Position numbers and translations under genes: made by a program. A stretch of DNA of 46,543 bases from Candidatus Omnitrophota bacterium (GTDB lineage Bacteria; Omnitrophota; Gorgyraeia; JABMSB01): contig JABMSB010000072.1 in assembly GCA_013202205.1 (NCBI GenBank), positions 1 through 46,543 on the forward strand. Reading direction: 5' to 3'. Shown here piece after piece: positions 15,104-23,631 of this stretch. The first letter of the stretch is position 1, and each line of letters opens with the position of its first letter. The notes below the pieces were generated by a model, which worked only from the letters and a program-made list of their open reading frames with translations, did no database searches and had not been told where the DNA came from.

Positions 15104-16957
15104 CTAAAAGGTTAATTTGATACCCGCGTAATACGCGCGGCCGGGCATGGGGTAGCTCCTCTCCTCCTGGTACATCCTGTTAAAGATATTCTTCGCCTCC
15201 AGCAAGAAGTGTACCGTATCACTATACTTATAGATGTAATTTGCATTCGCTATGCAGTAATGCTTCAGCTCAGTTGTGTTGCTTGCGTTGGCAAACCTCT
15301 TCGTCTTGTATATGATACTTAGTCCCAGGTCACTTCTGTGAGTGGGTGAATAGATCACCCTCAATTTATAAAGGTGTTCCGGGCGATATATGAGCCAATT
15401 GTGTGTCTCTTTATTCTTGGCTTCTATATATGTGTAGTTCATGTTGGCCTTTAGGTGTTCCCTCAGGGCAAGCTCGGCTTCTAATTCTAATCCTTCGGTA
15501 GTAACCGATGTTACGTTTTCAGGCCTCCACCACCATGTGTCATCTACCGTCCACTCTATCAGATTTCTGAATTTCGTCTTAAAATAAGTAATGTCTGTCT
15601 TTAGGCATTTATGGAGATATCCACTCACACCCACTTCGTATGAGATTGCCTTCTCGGGACCCAAATTTGCGTTTCCTTCAACGCCGCCCCAGGCGCCCCA
15701 GTCTTCGCGTGGCCAGTAGAGATCGTTGAATGTAGGTGCCCTGAAAGATTTTGCTGCCAGGCCGTGAAATTTTATTCTTTCAAATAACCAGAAGTTCATG
15801 CTGGCACTGGGACTGAGTTTGTCTCCGAAATTTGAATAGTCATCCCAGCGGCCGCCGAGCTTCAAAGATCCTTTGTCAAAGAGGTCCGTCTCCGACTCGA
15901 AATGGAATGCCTTCAGGTTATACGTGTGCTTGTCACTCGTTGAACTGTTGAGCCTATGCTCCTGAAAACTTGTACCAACTGCTGTGCGAAATCTATCGAA
16001 AAAGAGCTGCGATATTTGGATATCCGTGCCATAGACCTTCGTCTGCTGCGTATCTTTATCGAGAGGCTCAAATGTCTCGATGAATCCCAGCCTGTCAAAA
16101 TTATGAAAGAGCTTAACTGAAATATCCTGATCCTCGTACATCTTCCCATGATATGTTACATCTATATATTTCTTGTACGTCTCCTGCCTGTCATTGAGGT
16201 CTTCATTGGTAACGAGCCCTGGCGTGCCAACCTCGGCATCATAACATCCCGTCGATAGGCTCAGGCGGTTATCCTCATTTAGTTGATAACCAAATTTCGT
16301 ATTGACGTTGTGGCTTAAATAATCTGTGTTGTCCCTGTGGCCATGGGAGGCCAAGTAATCATAAGAGAGAAAATAGTCGAGGTTGCCGACCTTGTACCCA
16401 TGCGTTAATGAGGAGAGCTTCGTACTGAAGGTTCCAAACTTATTTAAGAGCTCCGTATGCATCTTCTCTTTGCCGCTCTTTGTGATTATATTTATAACCC
16501 CTCCTACAGCACTTGCCCCATACATGTTGCTGGCAGGCCCGCGCAGCACCTCGACCCTCTCTACGTTTGAAAGGGGGATCTGGTTAAAATCGGTAACTCC
16601 GTCGCGCGGGGTATTGGCCGGTCGGCCGTCTATGAGGGTGAGTGTCTGGCTGGATGATGCGCCTCTGGTGTGGACAGAGCGGGAGGACCCGGTTGAACCA
16701 TACTCTAAGATATCTACCGATGGCAATAAATCCAAAACTTCTGTTATCTCTGTTATGCCGCTTGAACCGATCTCATCTTCGCTTATGATACTTATATTCT
16801 GTGTTGAATCCCTATATATCTGCTCTATCCTGGATGCGGTGACTACAACCTTATCGAGATCTATGGTGTAATCTTGACCTTCTGCTTTTGCTTCGGTACA
16901 GATAAAGAATGCCAAATAAGCTAAGATCGCACTTAATAAAATTTTTCTCTTTCCCAT
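15104..16957 (-). CDS. btuB: TonB-dependent outer-membrane cobalamin receptor (BtuB-like)
   Basis: The 617-residue product has a signal peptide (KRKILLSAILAYLAFF...EAKA), a TonB-box-like segment KVVVTASRI, a plug domain (SIISEDEIGSSGITEITEVL, NVERVEVLRGPASNMYGASAVGGVINI) and a 22-strand-type barrel ending in Phe (KLTF). It would import corrinoids across the outer membrane. The start at 16957 is preceded by GGGAGGAAAAGG; the frame extends further upstream but into the riboswitch. A cobalamin riboswitch directly precedes it and the whole operon upstream is for B12, which supports cobalamin as substrate. TonB/ExbBD are not present here. Confidence 0.9.
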   Translation of the reverse strand: MGKRKILLSAILAYLAFFICTEAKAEGQDYTIDLDKVVVTASRIEQIYRDSTQNISIISEDEIGSSGITEITEVLDLLPSVDILEYGSTGSSRSVHTRGASSSQTLTLIDGRPANTPRDGVTDFNQIPLSNVERVEVLRGPASNMYGASAVGGVINIITKSGKEKMHTELLNKFGTFSTKLSSLTHGYKVGNLDYFLSYDYLASHGHRDNTDYLSHNVNTKFGYQLNEDNRLSLSTGCYDAEVGTPGLVTNEDLNDRQETYKKYIDVTYHGKMYEDQDISVKLFHNFDRLGFIETFEPLDKDTQQTKVYGTDIQISQLFFDRFRTAVGTSFQEHRLNSSTSDKHTYNLKAFHFESETDLFDKGSLKLGGRWDDYSNFGDKLSPSASMNFWLFERIKFHGLAAKSFRAPTFNDLYWPREDWGAWGGVEGNANLGPEKAISYEVGVSGYLHKCLKTDITYFKTKFRNLIEWTVDDTWWWRPENVTSVTTEGLELEAELALREHLKANMNYTYIEAKNKETHNWLIYRPEHLYKLRVIYSPTHRSDLGLSIIYKTKRFANASNTTELKHYCIANANYIYKYSDTVHFLLEAKNIFNRMYQEERSYPMPGRAYYAGIKLTF

Positions 16958-16987
16958 CCTTTTCCTCCCTCGAGAATACTCGCCATG

Positions 16988-17073
16988 ATAGGCAATCGTC
17001 CGGGCTCGTCCCTTAGCGGGCATTACCGTTGCGGGGCAGCTGAGGGGATCGCACCCTCATTTCCTCTGCCTAT
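16988..17073 (-). ncRNA. Cobalamin riboswitch (compact form) before btuB
   Basis: The minus-strand RNA has a perfect 7 bp closing helix ATAGGCA/TGCCTAT (17073-17067 with 16994-16988). Inside are the cobalamin-aptamer signatures GGGTGCGATCCC, GCTGCCCCGCAACGGTAA and GCCCGGACGATTGCC. It is only about 86 nt and lacks the long peripheral arms, so it is a compact class. Its 5' 51 nt overlap the 3' end of the DUF71 gene. The btuB Shine-Dalgarno lies about 20 nt after P1 next to a CGAG-TATT-CTCG hairpin, suggesting control of translation. Confidence 0.85.
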
Positions 17074-17754
17074 ATGGGTTTTTCCTATCGTTTTATATTT
17101 TTTAATATCCAAAAACCAATATTCCCAAAAACCTTTCTTAAGGACTGCTTCACTTTCCGTTATCTCTATCCTCCTCTCTTTAAAGATGGGCCCGTCTACA
17201 ACGAATGTATGGAATTCCCCATTTTCGCCGCACGGACAGATCTCTTTTTCTTTGAGCTCCTTAAGGAACTCCCTGTCTACATACCTTCCGATAAACTCCT
17301 TACCAAATATATCGGCCTTGCAGCTTACTACGATCGACTTGAATCCGGCATCGATAAATTCCTCAATGATCTTACCGGTATCCATGCCCCATAAGGGTTC
17401 TATCGGCTCAATACCCAGATCCCTGCAGACACGATCGACCCAGCCCTTGTGCTCATCCAGATATATATCCCCAAATACCATCGATCGCGCGCCTTTTTGC
17501 ATTAGTTCCGATACCGCCCCCTTAAATTCCTCCTCATACTTCTCCATATCGGGACTGACCTCTCTCTGTAAAAGCGGTATGCCTGTAAGGTCGGCTTGCA
17601 ACTTTAATAGTCCTACCTCTATTCCATGGAAGCAGCACCGTTTATACTCACGGGATATAAAATTGAGTAGATAATCTACCTTATGCCCTGCCTCTATTAC
17701 TTTATAACAGGCCAGGCAACTATCCTTGCCTCCGCTCCATGATGATATGACCAT
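17023..17754 (-). CDS. DUF71/COG2102 ATP-dependent ligase-like protein, B12-salvage type
   Basis: The 243-residue product is an adenine-nucleotide alpha hydrolase-type (PP-loop) enzyme with SWSGGKDSCLACYKV at the N-terminus and CPCGENGEFHTFVVDGP near residue 195, both DUF71/Dph6 hallmarks. Eukaryotic and archaeal relatives make diphthamide; published comparative genomics of DUF71 proposed a bacterial subgroup for B12 salvage. Its place between cobS and btuB fits that. The exact reaction is unknown, but ligation of an amine to a carboxylate is expected from the fold. The last roughly 17 codons lie within the btuB riboswitch aptamer. Confidence 0.85.
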   Translation of the reverse strand: MVISSWSGGKDSCLACYKVIEAGHKVDYLLNFISREYKRCCFHGIEVGLLKLQADLTGIPLLQREVSPDMEKYEEEFKGAVSELMQKGARSMVFGDIYLDEHKGWVDRVCRDLGIEPIEPLWGMDTGKIIEEFIDAGFKSIVVSCKADIFGKEFIGRYVDREFLKELKEKEICPCGENGEFHTFVVDGPIFKERRIEITESEAVLKKGFWEYWFLDIKKYKTIGKTHIGRGNEGAIPSAAPQR

Positions 17755-17756
17755 GA

Positions 17757-18500
17757 TCAGCCCCCCGTTGAAATAAGGATAAGCATTAAGACGAAGATCT
17801 CTGTTAGCTCATTAGTTGCGCCAAGTGTATCCCCGGTTATACCGGCTATCCTTTTGAGGACAAATAACCCTATAAGAAATGCAAAGATCGCCGTCAAGAT
17901 AAAGATGGCAAAGCCTGTAACCTTTAAGATAACTATTGCAAAAAATAAGGTCATAATAGTCGCTATGATAAATATTCTGGGGGTGGTGTTCTTGGCAAAG
18001 ACCTTTGCCTTCCCTTCCTGGCGTCCATACCGGAATAGATAGAGTGATAGAACAAGAGAATACCTGCTCAGTATGCACATCAGAACCAATGATATATTAA
18101 GGACCTTTGGGTTTATGGCGTTTAAAAGTGCTATCTTTAGCAGAATAACGCTTACCAAACCCAAAACTCCCATTGTGCCTATATGGGAATCTCTCATGAT
18201 CTTGAGTATATCGGTCCTGCTCTTCCTGCTGCCGAATGCATCGACCGTATCTGCCAGGCCGTCGAGATGCAAACCTCCTGTAAGTATGATAAGTAAAATA
18301 ATGAGTACGACCTTTATCAGGAACGGATCGACCATCATGGCCGATAAGAAGCTATTGATACCTACTAAGATCAACCCCAGAAGAAGTCCTACCAAAGGAA
18401 AATATGTGGTAGCTGAAGAGAGTCTCCTTGGACTGATCGCCATCCGCGTCCCAATCGGAATAATCGTCAAAAACTGTATTGCTGAAATAAATCCTCTCAT
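17757..18500 (-). CDS. cobS: Adenosylcobinamide-GDP ribazoletransferase
   Basis: The 247-residue polytopic membrane protein joins adenosylcobinamide-GDP to alpha-ribazole(-phosphate) to complete cobalamin. The family signature HLDGLADTVDAFGSRKSRTDIL with the following MRDSHIGTMGVLGLV is intact and provides the metal- and phosphate-binding residues. Several hydrophobic segments follow. Its ATG shares one base with the cobT stop (TGATG), so translation is coupled. It ends 2 nt before the DUF71 gene. Confidence 0.95.
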   Translation of the reverse strand: MRGFISAIQFLTIIPIGTRMAISPRRLSSATTYFPLVGLLLGLILVGINSFLSAMMVDPFLIKVVLIILLIILTGGLHLDGLADTVDAFGSRKSRTDILKIMRDSHIGTMGVLGLVSVILLKIALLNAINPKVLNISLVLMCILSRYSLVLSLYLFRYGRQEGKAKVFAKNTTPRIFIIATIMTLFFAIVILKVTGFAIFILTAIFAFLIGLFVLKRIAGITGDTLGATNELTEIFVLMLILISTGG

Positions 18501-19555
18501 CAGTCGCTCCTTTCAGATACGCCGGCGCTCTCAAAGGTGGCCATCTCGGTCATTATCCTTATAGAGGCTTCTGCCAAACCCATACCCAATGCCGCGCCCG
18601 TGCCTTCTCCTAGACGCATATTCAGGTCGAGTAGCGGCGAAAGGCCGATGTGATCTAAGACCGCCTTGTGGCCTATTTCGACGGAGGAGTGCGCGGCTAT
18701 GAGGCAATCTTTCACCTTAGGTTCAAGGTGGTATGCTATTAATGCCGCTGCCCCTGAGATAAAACCATCTATTACTATCGGGACATTCTTCGATGCAGCG
18801 GCAAGGATTACCCCCGCAAGGCCACCAATCTCAAAACCACCGACTTTTGATAAAACATCTATAGCATTATTTGGGTCTGGTTTATTAACCTCTATTGCCT
18901 GCTCTATAACCCTTACCTTATTCTGGAATGCCTTATCATCTATGCCTGTACCCCTTCCGGTAAGCTCCTTGACCGATCTACCTGTAAAGACGGATGCAAT
19001 AGCGCTGCTTGGAGTCGTATTCCCTATTCCCATATCTCCTGTACCACAGATATCTATGCCTCTCTCAAACTCCTTATCGAAGACCTCCATACCTGCCTCA
19101 ATGGCCCTCGCTGCCTCATCTTTTGTCATCGCAGGGCCCTTGGCAATATTCTTGGTGCCATAACCGATCTTCTTGACAATCAGGTCGCTGTGAGGCTTCA
19201 AGTCAGACGCGACACCCATGTCAACTACCACTACCCTCGCACCAACATACCTGGCCAATACATTTATCCCGGCACCTCCCCTCAAGAAATTATAGACCAT
19301 CTGGGGTGTAACCTCTTTGGGAAATGCGCTCACACCTTCTTCTGTTACACCATGGTCACCGGCAAAGGTAAAGATGACCTTATTCTGCAAAGAAGGGTTC
19401 TCCTTCTTAGTAATGCCTACGATAAGACTTGCCAGCTCCTCCAGGCGGCCAAGACTGCCTTGAGGTTTAGTGAGATTATCGAGCCTCTTCTGCGCCTTCT
19501 TTACAAGATCCTGATTGAGTCCTTCGATCATAGGTATCGTTCCAATTTTTCCCAT
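18500..19555 (-). CDS. cobT: Nicotinate-nucleotide--dimethylbenzimidazole phosphoribosyltransferase
   Basis: The 351-residue product activates the lower-ligand base by transferring ribose phosphate from nicotinate mononucleotide to dimethylbenzimidazole. Motifs are [13 protein letters not shown] near the N-terminus, [30 protein letters not shown] and the C-terminal [20 protein letters not shown] with the catalytic Glu. The start follows GGAGAA contributed by the end of cobU. A second Met at residue 9 is possible. Confidence 0.95.
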   Translation of the reverse strand: MGKIGTIPMIEGLNQDLVKKAQKRLDNLTKPQGSLGRLEELASLIVGITKKENPSLQNKVIFTFAGDHGVTEEGVSAFPKEVTPQMVYNFLRGGAGINVLARYVGARVVVVDMGVASDLKPHSDLIVKKIGYGTKNIAKGPAMTKDEAARAIEAGMEVFDKEFERGIDICGTGDMGIGNTTPSSAIASVFTGRSVKELTGRGTGIDDKAFQNKVRVIEQAIEVNKPDPNNAIDVLSKVGGFEIGGLAGVILAAASKNVPIVIDGFISGAAALIAYHLEPKVKDCLIAAHSSVEIGHKAVLDHIGLSPLLDLNMRLGEGTGAALGMGLAEASIRIMTEMATFESAGVSERSD

Positions 19556-19557
19556 CG

Positions 19558-20082
19558 TTATTCTCCTTTTATTTTTAAAGGCATACCTGAAACCATAAAT
19601 AAGACTTCGTTCGCCTCAGCCGCTACAATCTGGTTCACCCTGCCGGCTAAATCCCTAAACCGCCTTGCAAGACTATTCTGCGGGACTATACCTAACCCAA
19701 CCTCGTTCGAAACTACTATCGCCTCAAATGCGGCTGACTTGATCGTCTTGAGCATTTCCTCGATCTTGCTTTCGATTGCCTCGTCCTCAAACTTCTCCGA
19801 CACAAGGTTAGAAATTAAGAGCGTCAGGCAATCGATGATGACCAGGCCAAATTTCGCATCAATCCTCTTTAAAATAGGTGCCAAATCCTTCGGCTCTTCA
19901 ATGGTTTGCCAGTCGGATGGCCGCGTCTTTTTGTGAAGCTCTATGCGCTTGGCCATCTCGCCATCCAGTGCCTGGCATGTCGCGATGAAGGCTACGCCCT
20001 TGCCTTTCTCCTTCGCCAACTCCAGGGCATATCTACTCTTACCGCTCCTTGCACCACCTAAGATAAATGTAATCTTGCCCAT
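19558..20082 (-). CDS. cobU: Bifunctional adenosylcobinamide kinase / guanylyltransferase
   Basis: The 174-residue product phosphorylates adenosylcobinamide and transfers GMP to give AdoCbi-GDP. It has the P-loop [17 protein letters not shown], the [16 protein letters not shown] segment and [11 protein letters not shown], with the guanylylated-His region HKKTRPSDW as in the family. [12 protein letters not shown] and AGRVNQIVA near the C-terminus are also typical. It lies between cobC and cobT in the salvage operon. Confidence 0.95.
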   Translation of the reverse strand: MGKITFILGGARSGKSRYALELAKEKGKGVAFIATCQALDGEMAKRIELHKKTRPSDWQTIEEPKDLAPILKRIDAKFGLVIIDCLTLLISNLVSEKFEDEAIESKIEEMLKTIKSAAFEAIVVSNEVGLGIVPQNSLARRFRDLAGRVNQIVAAEANEVLFMVSGMPLKIKGE

Positions 20083-20089
20083 ATCTTTC

Positions 20090-20695
20090 CTACTCCTTTA
20101 GGTGTGAAATATCATTCTGTATTTGAATCTGTGCCTCCCCATCATGAAACTCAATTATATTAACCCCTGTCAGATCCTGCACGGTCTTCCATATATCATT
20201 TAAGCCGAACCCTGCAACATCGGACAGGATTACCCTTATAGGACCACCATGTGTAAAAATTGCGACCGTCTTGTTCTTATTGGAAGATACTATCTCCTTT
20301 ATCGCTACCCTCACCCTCTCCGCGAGTTTCTTAAGGCCTTCACTTTGGGGAATAAGGACATCTCGGGGGTTATCAATCCATCTCGTATAAATTTCGGGAT
20401 GTTTCTCCATCGCTTCCTGATATGTGAGCCCTTCAAAGAGACCAAACTTTATCTCGCGAAGTCCGGCGACCTTCTCGATCAACAGATCCGGCAGGGCTAT
20501 CTTAGCAGAAGTATATGCCCTCTTAAGGTCACTCGAATATGCCTTATCTATATGCTCAGCATGCAGCCTCTCGCAAAGCCTTCCTGCCTGCCACCTGCCC
20601 GTCTCGTTTAAATCTATGTCGGTAAAGCCGGCATATCGCCTTTGACGGGTCCAATCCGTCTCACCGTGCCTGACCAATATTACCCTCGTCGACAT
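20090..20695 (-). CDS. cobC: Alpha-ribazole phosphatase-like histidine phosphatase
   Basis: The 201-residue product belongs to the phosphoglycerate mutase-like histidine phosphatase family: phosphohistidine motif VRHGETDWT, SDLKRAYTSA, REIKFGLFEGLTYQEA, and the second His in FTHGGPIR. In this operon the expected job is removal of the 5' phosphate from alpha-ribazole phosphate or cobalamin phosphate. The assignment as CobC rests mainly on context, because sequence alone does not separate it from related phosphatases. It overlaps the end of btuD by 16 bp. Confidence 0.85.
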   Translation of the reverse strand: MSTRVILVRHGETDWTRQRRYAGFTDIDLNETGRWQAGRLCERLHAEHIDKAYSSDLKRAYTSAKIALPDLLIEKVAGLREIKFGLFEGLTYQEAMEKHPEIYTRWIDNPRDVLIPQSEGLKKLAERVRVAIKEIVSSNKNKTVAIFTHGGPIRVILSDVAGFGLNDIWKTVQDLTGVNIIEFHDGEAQIQIQNDISHLKE

Positions 20696-21483
20696 CTCTC
20701 CTCCTCTGAAACGAGCATCACATAGGGCCGGGAAGAGATGGAGTTCTTCTTTACCACCACGACCGTCTTATAGACCGACTCTATATTCTGGTAAGTCAAT
20801 ACGGCCTCCGGCGTACCATCAGTAAATATCTTCCCCTGGTCCAGCAGGATAAGCCTGTCGCAATATTCACTCGCCAGGTTCAAATCATGCAGGACTATTA
20901 TGATCGTAAGCGACGTCTCTCGATTAAGCTTCCTCAAGAGATCCATTATCTGCGTCTGGTGCCCTATGTCGAGATGCGACGTCGGTTCATCCAAGAAGAG
21001 CAAGACCGGTTCCTGCGCGAGCGCCTTGGCTATGACGGCGCGCTGCCTTTCGCCGGCGCTCAATTGGTCTATCCCTTTATCCTTAAGGTATGTCGAATCT
21101 GTCAGGGAGAGCGCCTTCTCGGCTATAGCAAAATCTCTCTTCGTCTCAAGCTGAAGCCTTCCCAGGTGGGGTATCCGCCCCATCAGCACTATCTCCTGGA
21201 CGCTGAATGAGAAGTTGACCAAGGTGTCCTGCGGCACAAAAGCAACCTTTTTGCAGAATTGGTCAAGCTTCATCCGGAAGATATCTTTGCCTTCGAAGGA
21301 GACCTCGCCGCTTTGGGGTGACAAGACACGACTCATCAACCGGAGTAAGGTCGATTTGCCCGAGCCGTTTGGGCCTATGATCCCTAAAAATTCACCCTTT
21401 GCCACATCGAATGATATATCACGCAATATCGTCTCTTTACCATACCCACCGGAAAGATCTTTCGTCTTGAGTAAAGATTCCAT
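20680..21483 (-). CDS. btuD: Cobalamin ABC transporter ATPase
   Basis: The 267-residue ATPase has Walker A GPNGSGKSTLL, Q-loop FVPQDTLVNF, signature LSAGERQR, Walker B VLLFLDEPTSHLD and switch His in VLHDLNLA. It is the FecE/BtuD type that powers the BtuC permease. It starts 4 nt after the btuC stop and is followed by cobC with overlap. Cobalamin specificity comes from the riboswitch and operon context; siderophore ATPases look alike. Confidence 0.92.
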   Translation of the reverse strand: MESLLKTKDLSGGYGKETILRDISFDVAKGEFLGIIGPNGSGKSTLLRLMSRVLSPQSGEVSFEGKDIFRMKLDQFCKKVAFVPQDTLVNFSFSVQEIVLMGRIPHLGRLQLETKRDFAIAEKALSLTDSTYLKDKGIDQLSAGERQRAVIAKALAQEPVLLFLDEPTSHLDIGHQTQIMDLLRKLNRETSLTIIIVLHDLNLASEYCDRLILLDQGKIFTDGTPEAVLTYQNIESVYKTVVVVKKNSISSRPYVMLVSEEERCRRG

Positions 21484-21487
21484 AGGA

Positions 21488-22447
21488 TTACCTTATTTTT
21501 TGTCTTCTCTTAAGGAGCACCATAAATATCGGCGCCCCGACAAGAGAGGTTATTACGCCGATGGGGATCTCAACGGGTACAAATATCGTACGTGAAATCG
21601 TATCACATAGGACCAAAAAGGCCGCCCCTCCCAGGCAGGCTGCTGGCAAGAGTACTTTGTGGTTTGGCCCAACGATCGATCTCATCATGTGCGGTATTAT
21701 CAACCCCACAAAACCTATCATGCCGGAAACAGAGACGATAGCGCCTGTCATCAAAGCAGTGATCACAAATAGTATCTTCTTGATCTTCTCTATATCTATA
21801 CCTAAATGGACCGCCTCCTCTTCGCCCAGGCTTATGGCATTAAGGTCCTGTGAGAGCACTGCGATCGATATAACCCCAAATAGGACTATACCGCCAACTA
21901 TAAATAGTAGATTGAGCTGATAAACCTGGAGGCTTCCCAAAAGCCACCACATCATCCCGTGGAGCGCTTCATCTGCTGATATCGATATTAAAAAGACGAT
22001 TATCCCTGAAAGGGCTATGGCGACTATCACTCCTGAAAGAATAAGTGACTGGACCGGCACCTTCTTATTATCCTTGGCCAGATTATATACGATGACCATG
22101 CTCAAAAGCGCTCCTGCAAATGCCGCGAACGGAAGATATATACCGGAGATCCCGAGTATTATTGCGAGGACCGCGCCCAACCCTGCGCCACTCGATGTGC
22201 CCAGGAGATAAGGCTCGGCAAGTGGATTCCTTAGGATCGCTTGCAATGTCGTACCGCATACACTTAACCCTGCCCCGGCTAAGATGGCAAGCAGAATCCT
22301 TGCAGACCTCAAATACAAGATTTGACGATTGGCCTGCAAAAAGAGTCTTGCAAGCGGAATATCTGCAGACCCCTTGCAGATACCAAAGGATATGCTTGCT
22401 ATTAATATAAGGAATAGGAATAGTATCTTCTTTGAATTAGTACTCAT
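21488..22447 (-). CDS. btuC: Cobalamin ABC transporter permease (FecCD family)
   Basis: The 319-residue product has about ten hydrophobic segments and the FecCD-family stretch RNPLAEPYLLGTSSGAGLGA, plus the SGMIGFVGLIIPHMMRSIVGPNHK block that contacts the ATPase. It forms the inner-membrane channel for corrinoids from BtuF. Its ATG directly abuts the btuF stop (TAAATG). Confidence 0.92.
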   Translation of the reverse strand: MSTNSKKILFLFLILIASISFGICKGSADIPLARLFLQANRQILYLRSARILLAILAGAGLSVCGTTLQAILRNPLAEPYLLGTSSGAGLGAVLAIILGISGIYLPFAAFAGALLSMVIVYNLAKDNKKVPVQSLILSGVIVAIALSGIIVFLISISADEALHGMMWWLLGSLQVYQLNLLFIVGGIVLFGVISIAVLSQDLNAISLGEEEAVHLGIDIEKIKKILFVITALMTGAIVSVSGMIGFVGLIIPHMMRSIVGPNHKVLLPAACLGGAAFLVLCDTISRTIFVPVEIPIGVITSLVGAPIFMVLLKRRQKIR

Positions 22448-23287
22448 TTAAGGATATAACCTCTCATGGATCTCCACTAGGCCTTCTGCTAATCTCGGCC
22501 CCGGACGCATAAATAGATCCGGGTCTACATCATCATATACATAACCCTTCTTCACCGCGTTGATCTGGCTCCAGCCCAATCGCCCTTTAACAAACTCCAG
22601 GACATTTCCGCCGGCTCTGTGCCCAAGGATGATACAACCCGGGTCTCGCACTATCAACTGCTCGGCGCTAAAGTAACTGTAAGGCCTGGGAGTATCGTCT
22701 GCGATGTTTATGCCTCCTGCTAAGGTGACCAACTCATCGACAAAAGAACCTCTGCCTGCTGTCAATAATGGATCATGCCATATCTCAATAAAGACCTTGA
22801 CCTTTTCCTCTTGGGAAATTAGCTCTGTCTGGGTTTCGATCCTTTCTATCTTTGATCTCATGACGGCGATCAGCCTCTTCGCCTCTTTTCGCCTGTCTGT
22901 AAGCTCGGCTATCTCTAAGATAGACTCGTACAACTCCTCTATATTGGATGGGTCACTGACATAAAAATTTAGATTAAGCTGCCTCAACCTCTCAACCGTA
23001 TAGGCCTGCTCCAGGCCGGTGGCAAATATTATATCGGGCTTAAGTGAAACTATTCTTTCGATATCGGGCTGGCTGAACGTTCCTACCTTCTCTTTTTCAG
23101 ATACAGCAGGAGGATAGTTGCAGAATGTGGTTACTCCTACTATATTCTGTTCTAGCCCTAAAGCAAAAAGTATCTCTGTCGTTGAAGGCGCCAGTGAAAC
23201 AATCCTCTGGTTTTCAGCCCCAGCCACTTGGCCAAAGGAGCTAAGTATTAAACAGAGAATTGTGGCTATAACAATATTTCTTCTCAT
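22448..23287 (-). CDS. btuF: Periplasmic cobalamin-binding protein
   Basis: The 279-residue product has a signal peptide (MRRNIVIATILCLILSS..., cleavage near VAGA) and a class III periplasmic binding-protein fold: RIVSLAPSTTEILFALGLE, VVGVTTFCNYP-type segment and KPDIIFATG. It delivers corrinoids to BtuCD. I reject the in-frame ATG at 23314 because it lies in the loop of the riboswitch terminator; the ATG at 23287 begins a proper signal peptide, although its Shine-Dalgarno is weak. It is first in the salvage operon. Confidence 0.92.
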   Translation of the reverse strand: MRRNIVIATILCLILSSFGQVAGAENQRIVSLAPSTTEILFALGLEQNIVGVTTFCNYPPAVSEKEKVGTFSQPDIERIVSLKPDIIFATGLEQAYTVERLRQLNLNFYVSDPSNIEELYESILEIAELTDRRKEAKRLIAVMRSKIERIETQTELISQEEKVKVFIEIWHDPLLTAGRGSFVDELVTLAGGINIADDTPRPYSYFSAEQLIVRDPGCIILGHRAGGNVLEFVKGRLGWSQINAVKKGYVYDDVDPDLFMRPGPRLAEGLVEIHERLYP

Positions 23288-23290
23288 ATA

Positions 23291-23325
23291 AAAAATAGAC
23301 CCCGAACGTATCATAACGTCGGGGT
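23291..23325 (-). terminator. Riboswitch-controlled intrinsic terminator before btuF
   Basis: Minus strand: ACCCCGA...CG / CG...TCGGGGT stem with a one-base bulge and a loop containing an ATG, then CTATTTTTT. It lies about 40 nt after the cobalamin aptamer and 4 nt before the btuF start, the place for an expression platform. Confidence 0.85.
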
Positions 23326-23366
23326 TGCACCCTGGTTTACCTTGGCCCTTCCGCGAGGAACTCTAT

Positions 23367-23520
23367 ACAGGCAGGTTTTCTGGCTCCCGGATCAACCTAC
23401 TCACTCCACCTTCCCGGCTTTAATAGGCCAGTGGCTTTTTTAGAGTTTTCGTCCCCGGTTACAGCGACGGGATCGCACTCGTCTCTAACGAGTTTCCCTT
23501 TTTAAGCTAAATGCACCTGT
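23367..23520 (-). ncRNA. Cobalamin riboswitch at the head of the B12 operon
   Basis: Minus-strand RNA of about 154 nt with canonical elements: 5' ACAGGTGC pairing with 3' GCCTGT, AGGGAA, GTGCGATCCCGTCGCTGTAA, GCCACTGG, GGGAAGGTGG and GGGAGCCAGAAAACCTGCC. This is the full-size class with peripheral arm. It is followed by an intrinsic terminator, so cobalamin binding should cut off transcription of btuF-C-D and the cob genes. Confidence 0.95.
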
Positions 23521-23540
23521 ATCTCAATTTTGTATTACTG

Positions 23541-23569
23541 ATAATACACTAACCAAAATAGATAGTCAA
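23541..23569 (-). promoter_or_regulatory. Sigma70-type promoter of the B12 operon
   Basis: Minus strand: TTGACT (23569-23564), 17 bp spacer, TATTAT (23546-23541). Transcription would start about 13 nt before the riboswitch. Confidence 0.75.
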
Positions 23570-23577
23570 GCCTTTTA

Positions 23578-23631
23578 AGTTATCCACAATTGTCGCTCAT
23601 GCTTAAGCATGAGCCACTTCTGTGGATAACT
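23578..23631. repeat. 54 bp palindromic repeat with inverted DnaA-box ends (copy B)
   Basis: The ends AGTTATCCACA / TGTGGATAACT are a perfect 11 bp inverted repeat holding consensus DnaA boxes. The centre GCTCATGCTTAAGCATGAGC is a perfect palindrome. It aligns without gaps to copy A (15046-15099). It supplies the last lipA codons and its stop, and ends 9 bp before the B12 operon promoter. Confidence 0.87.

Noticed and set aside
23288-23314. Upstream ATG as the btuF start
   Set aside because: It lies in the loop of the riboswitch terminator and adds residues before a good signal peptide.
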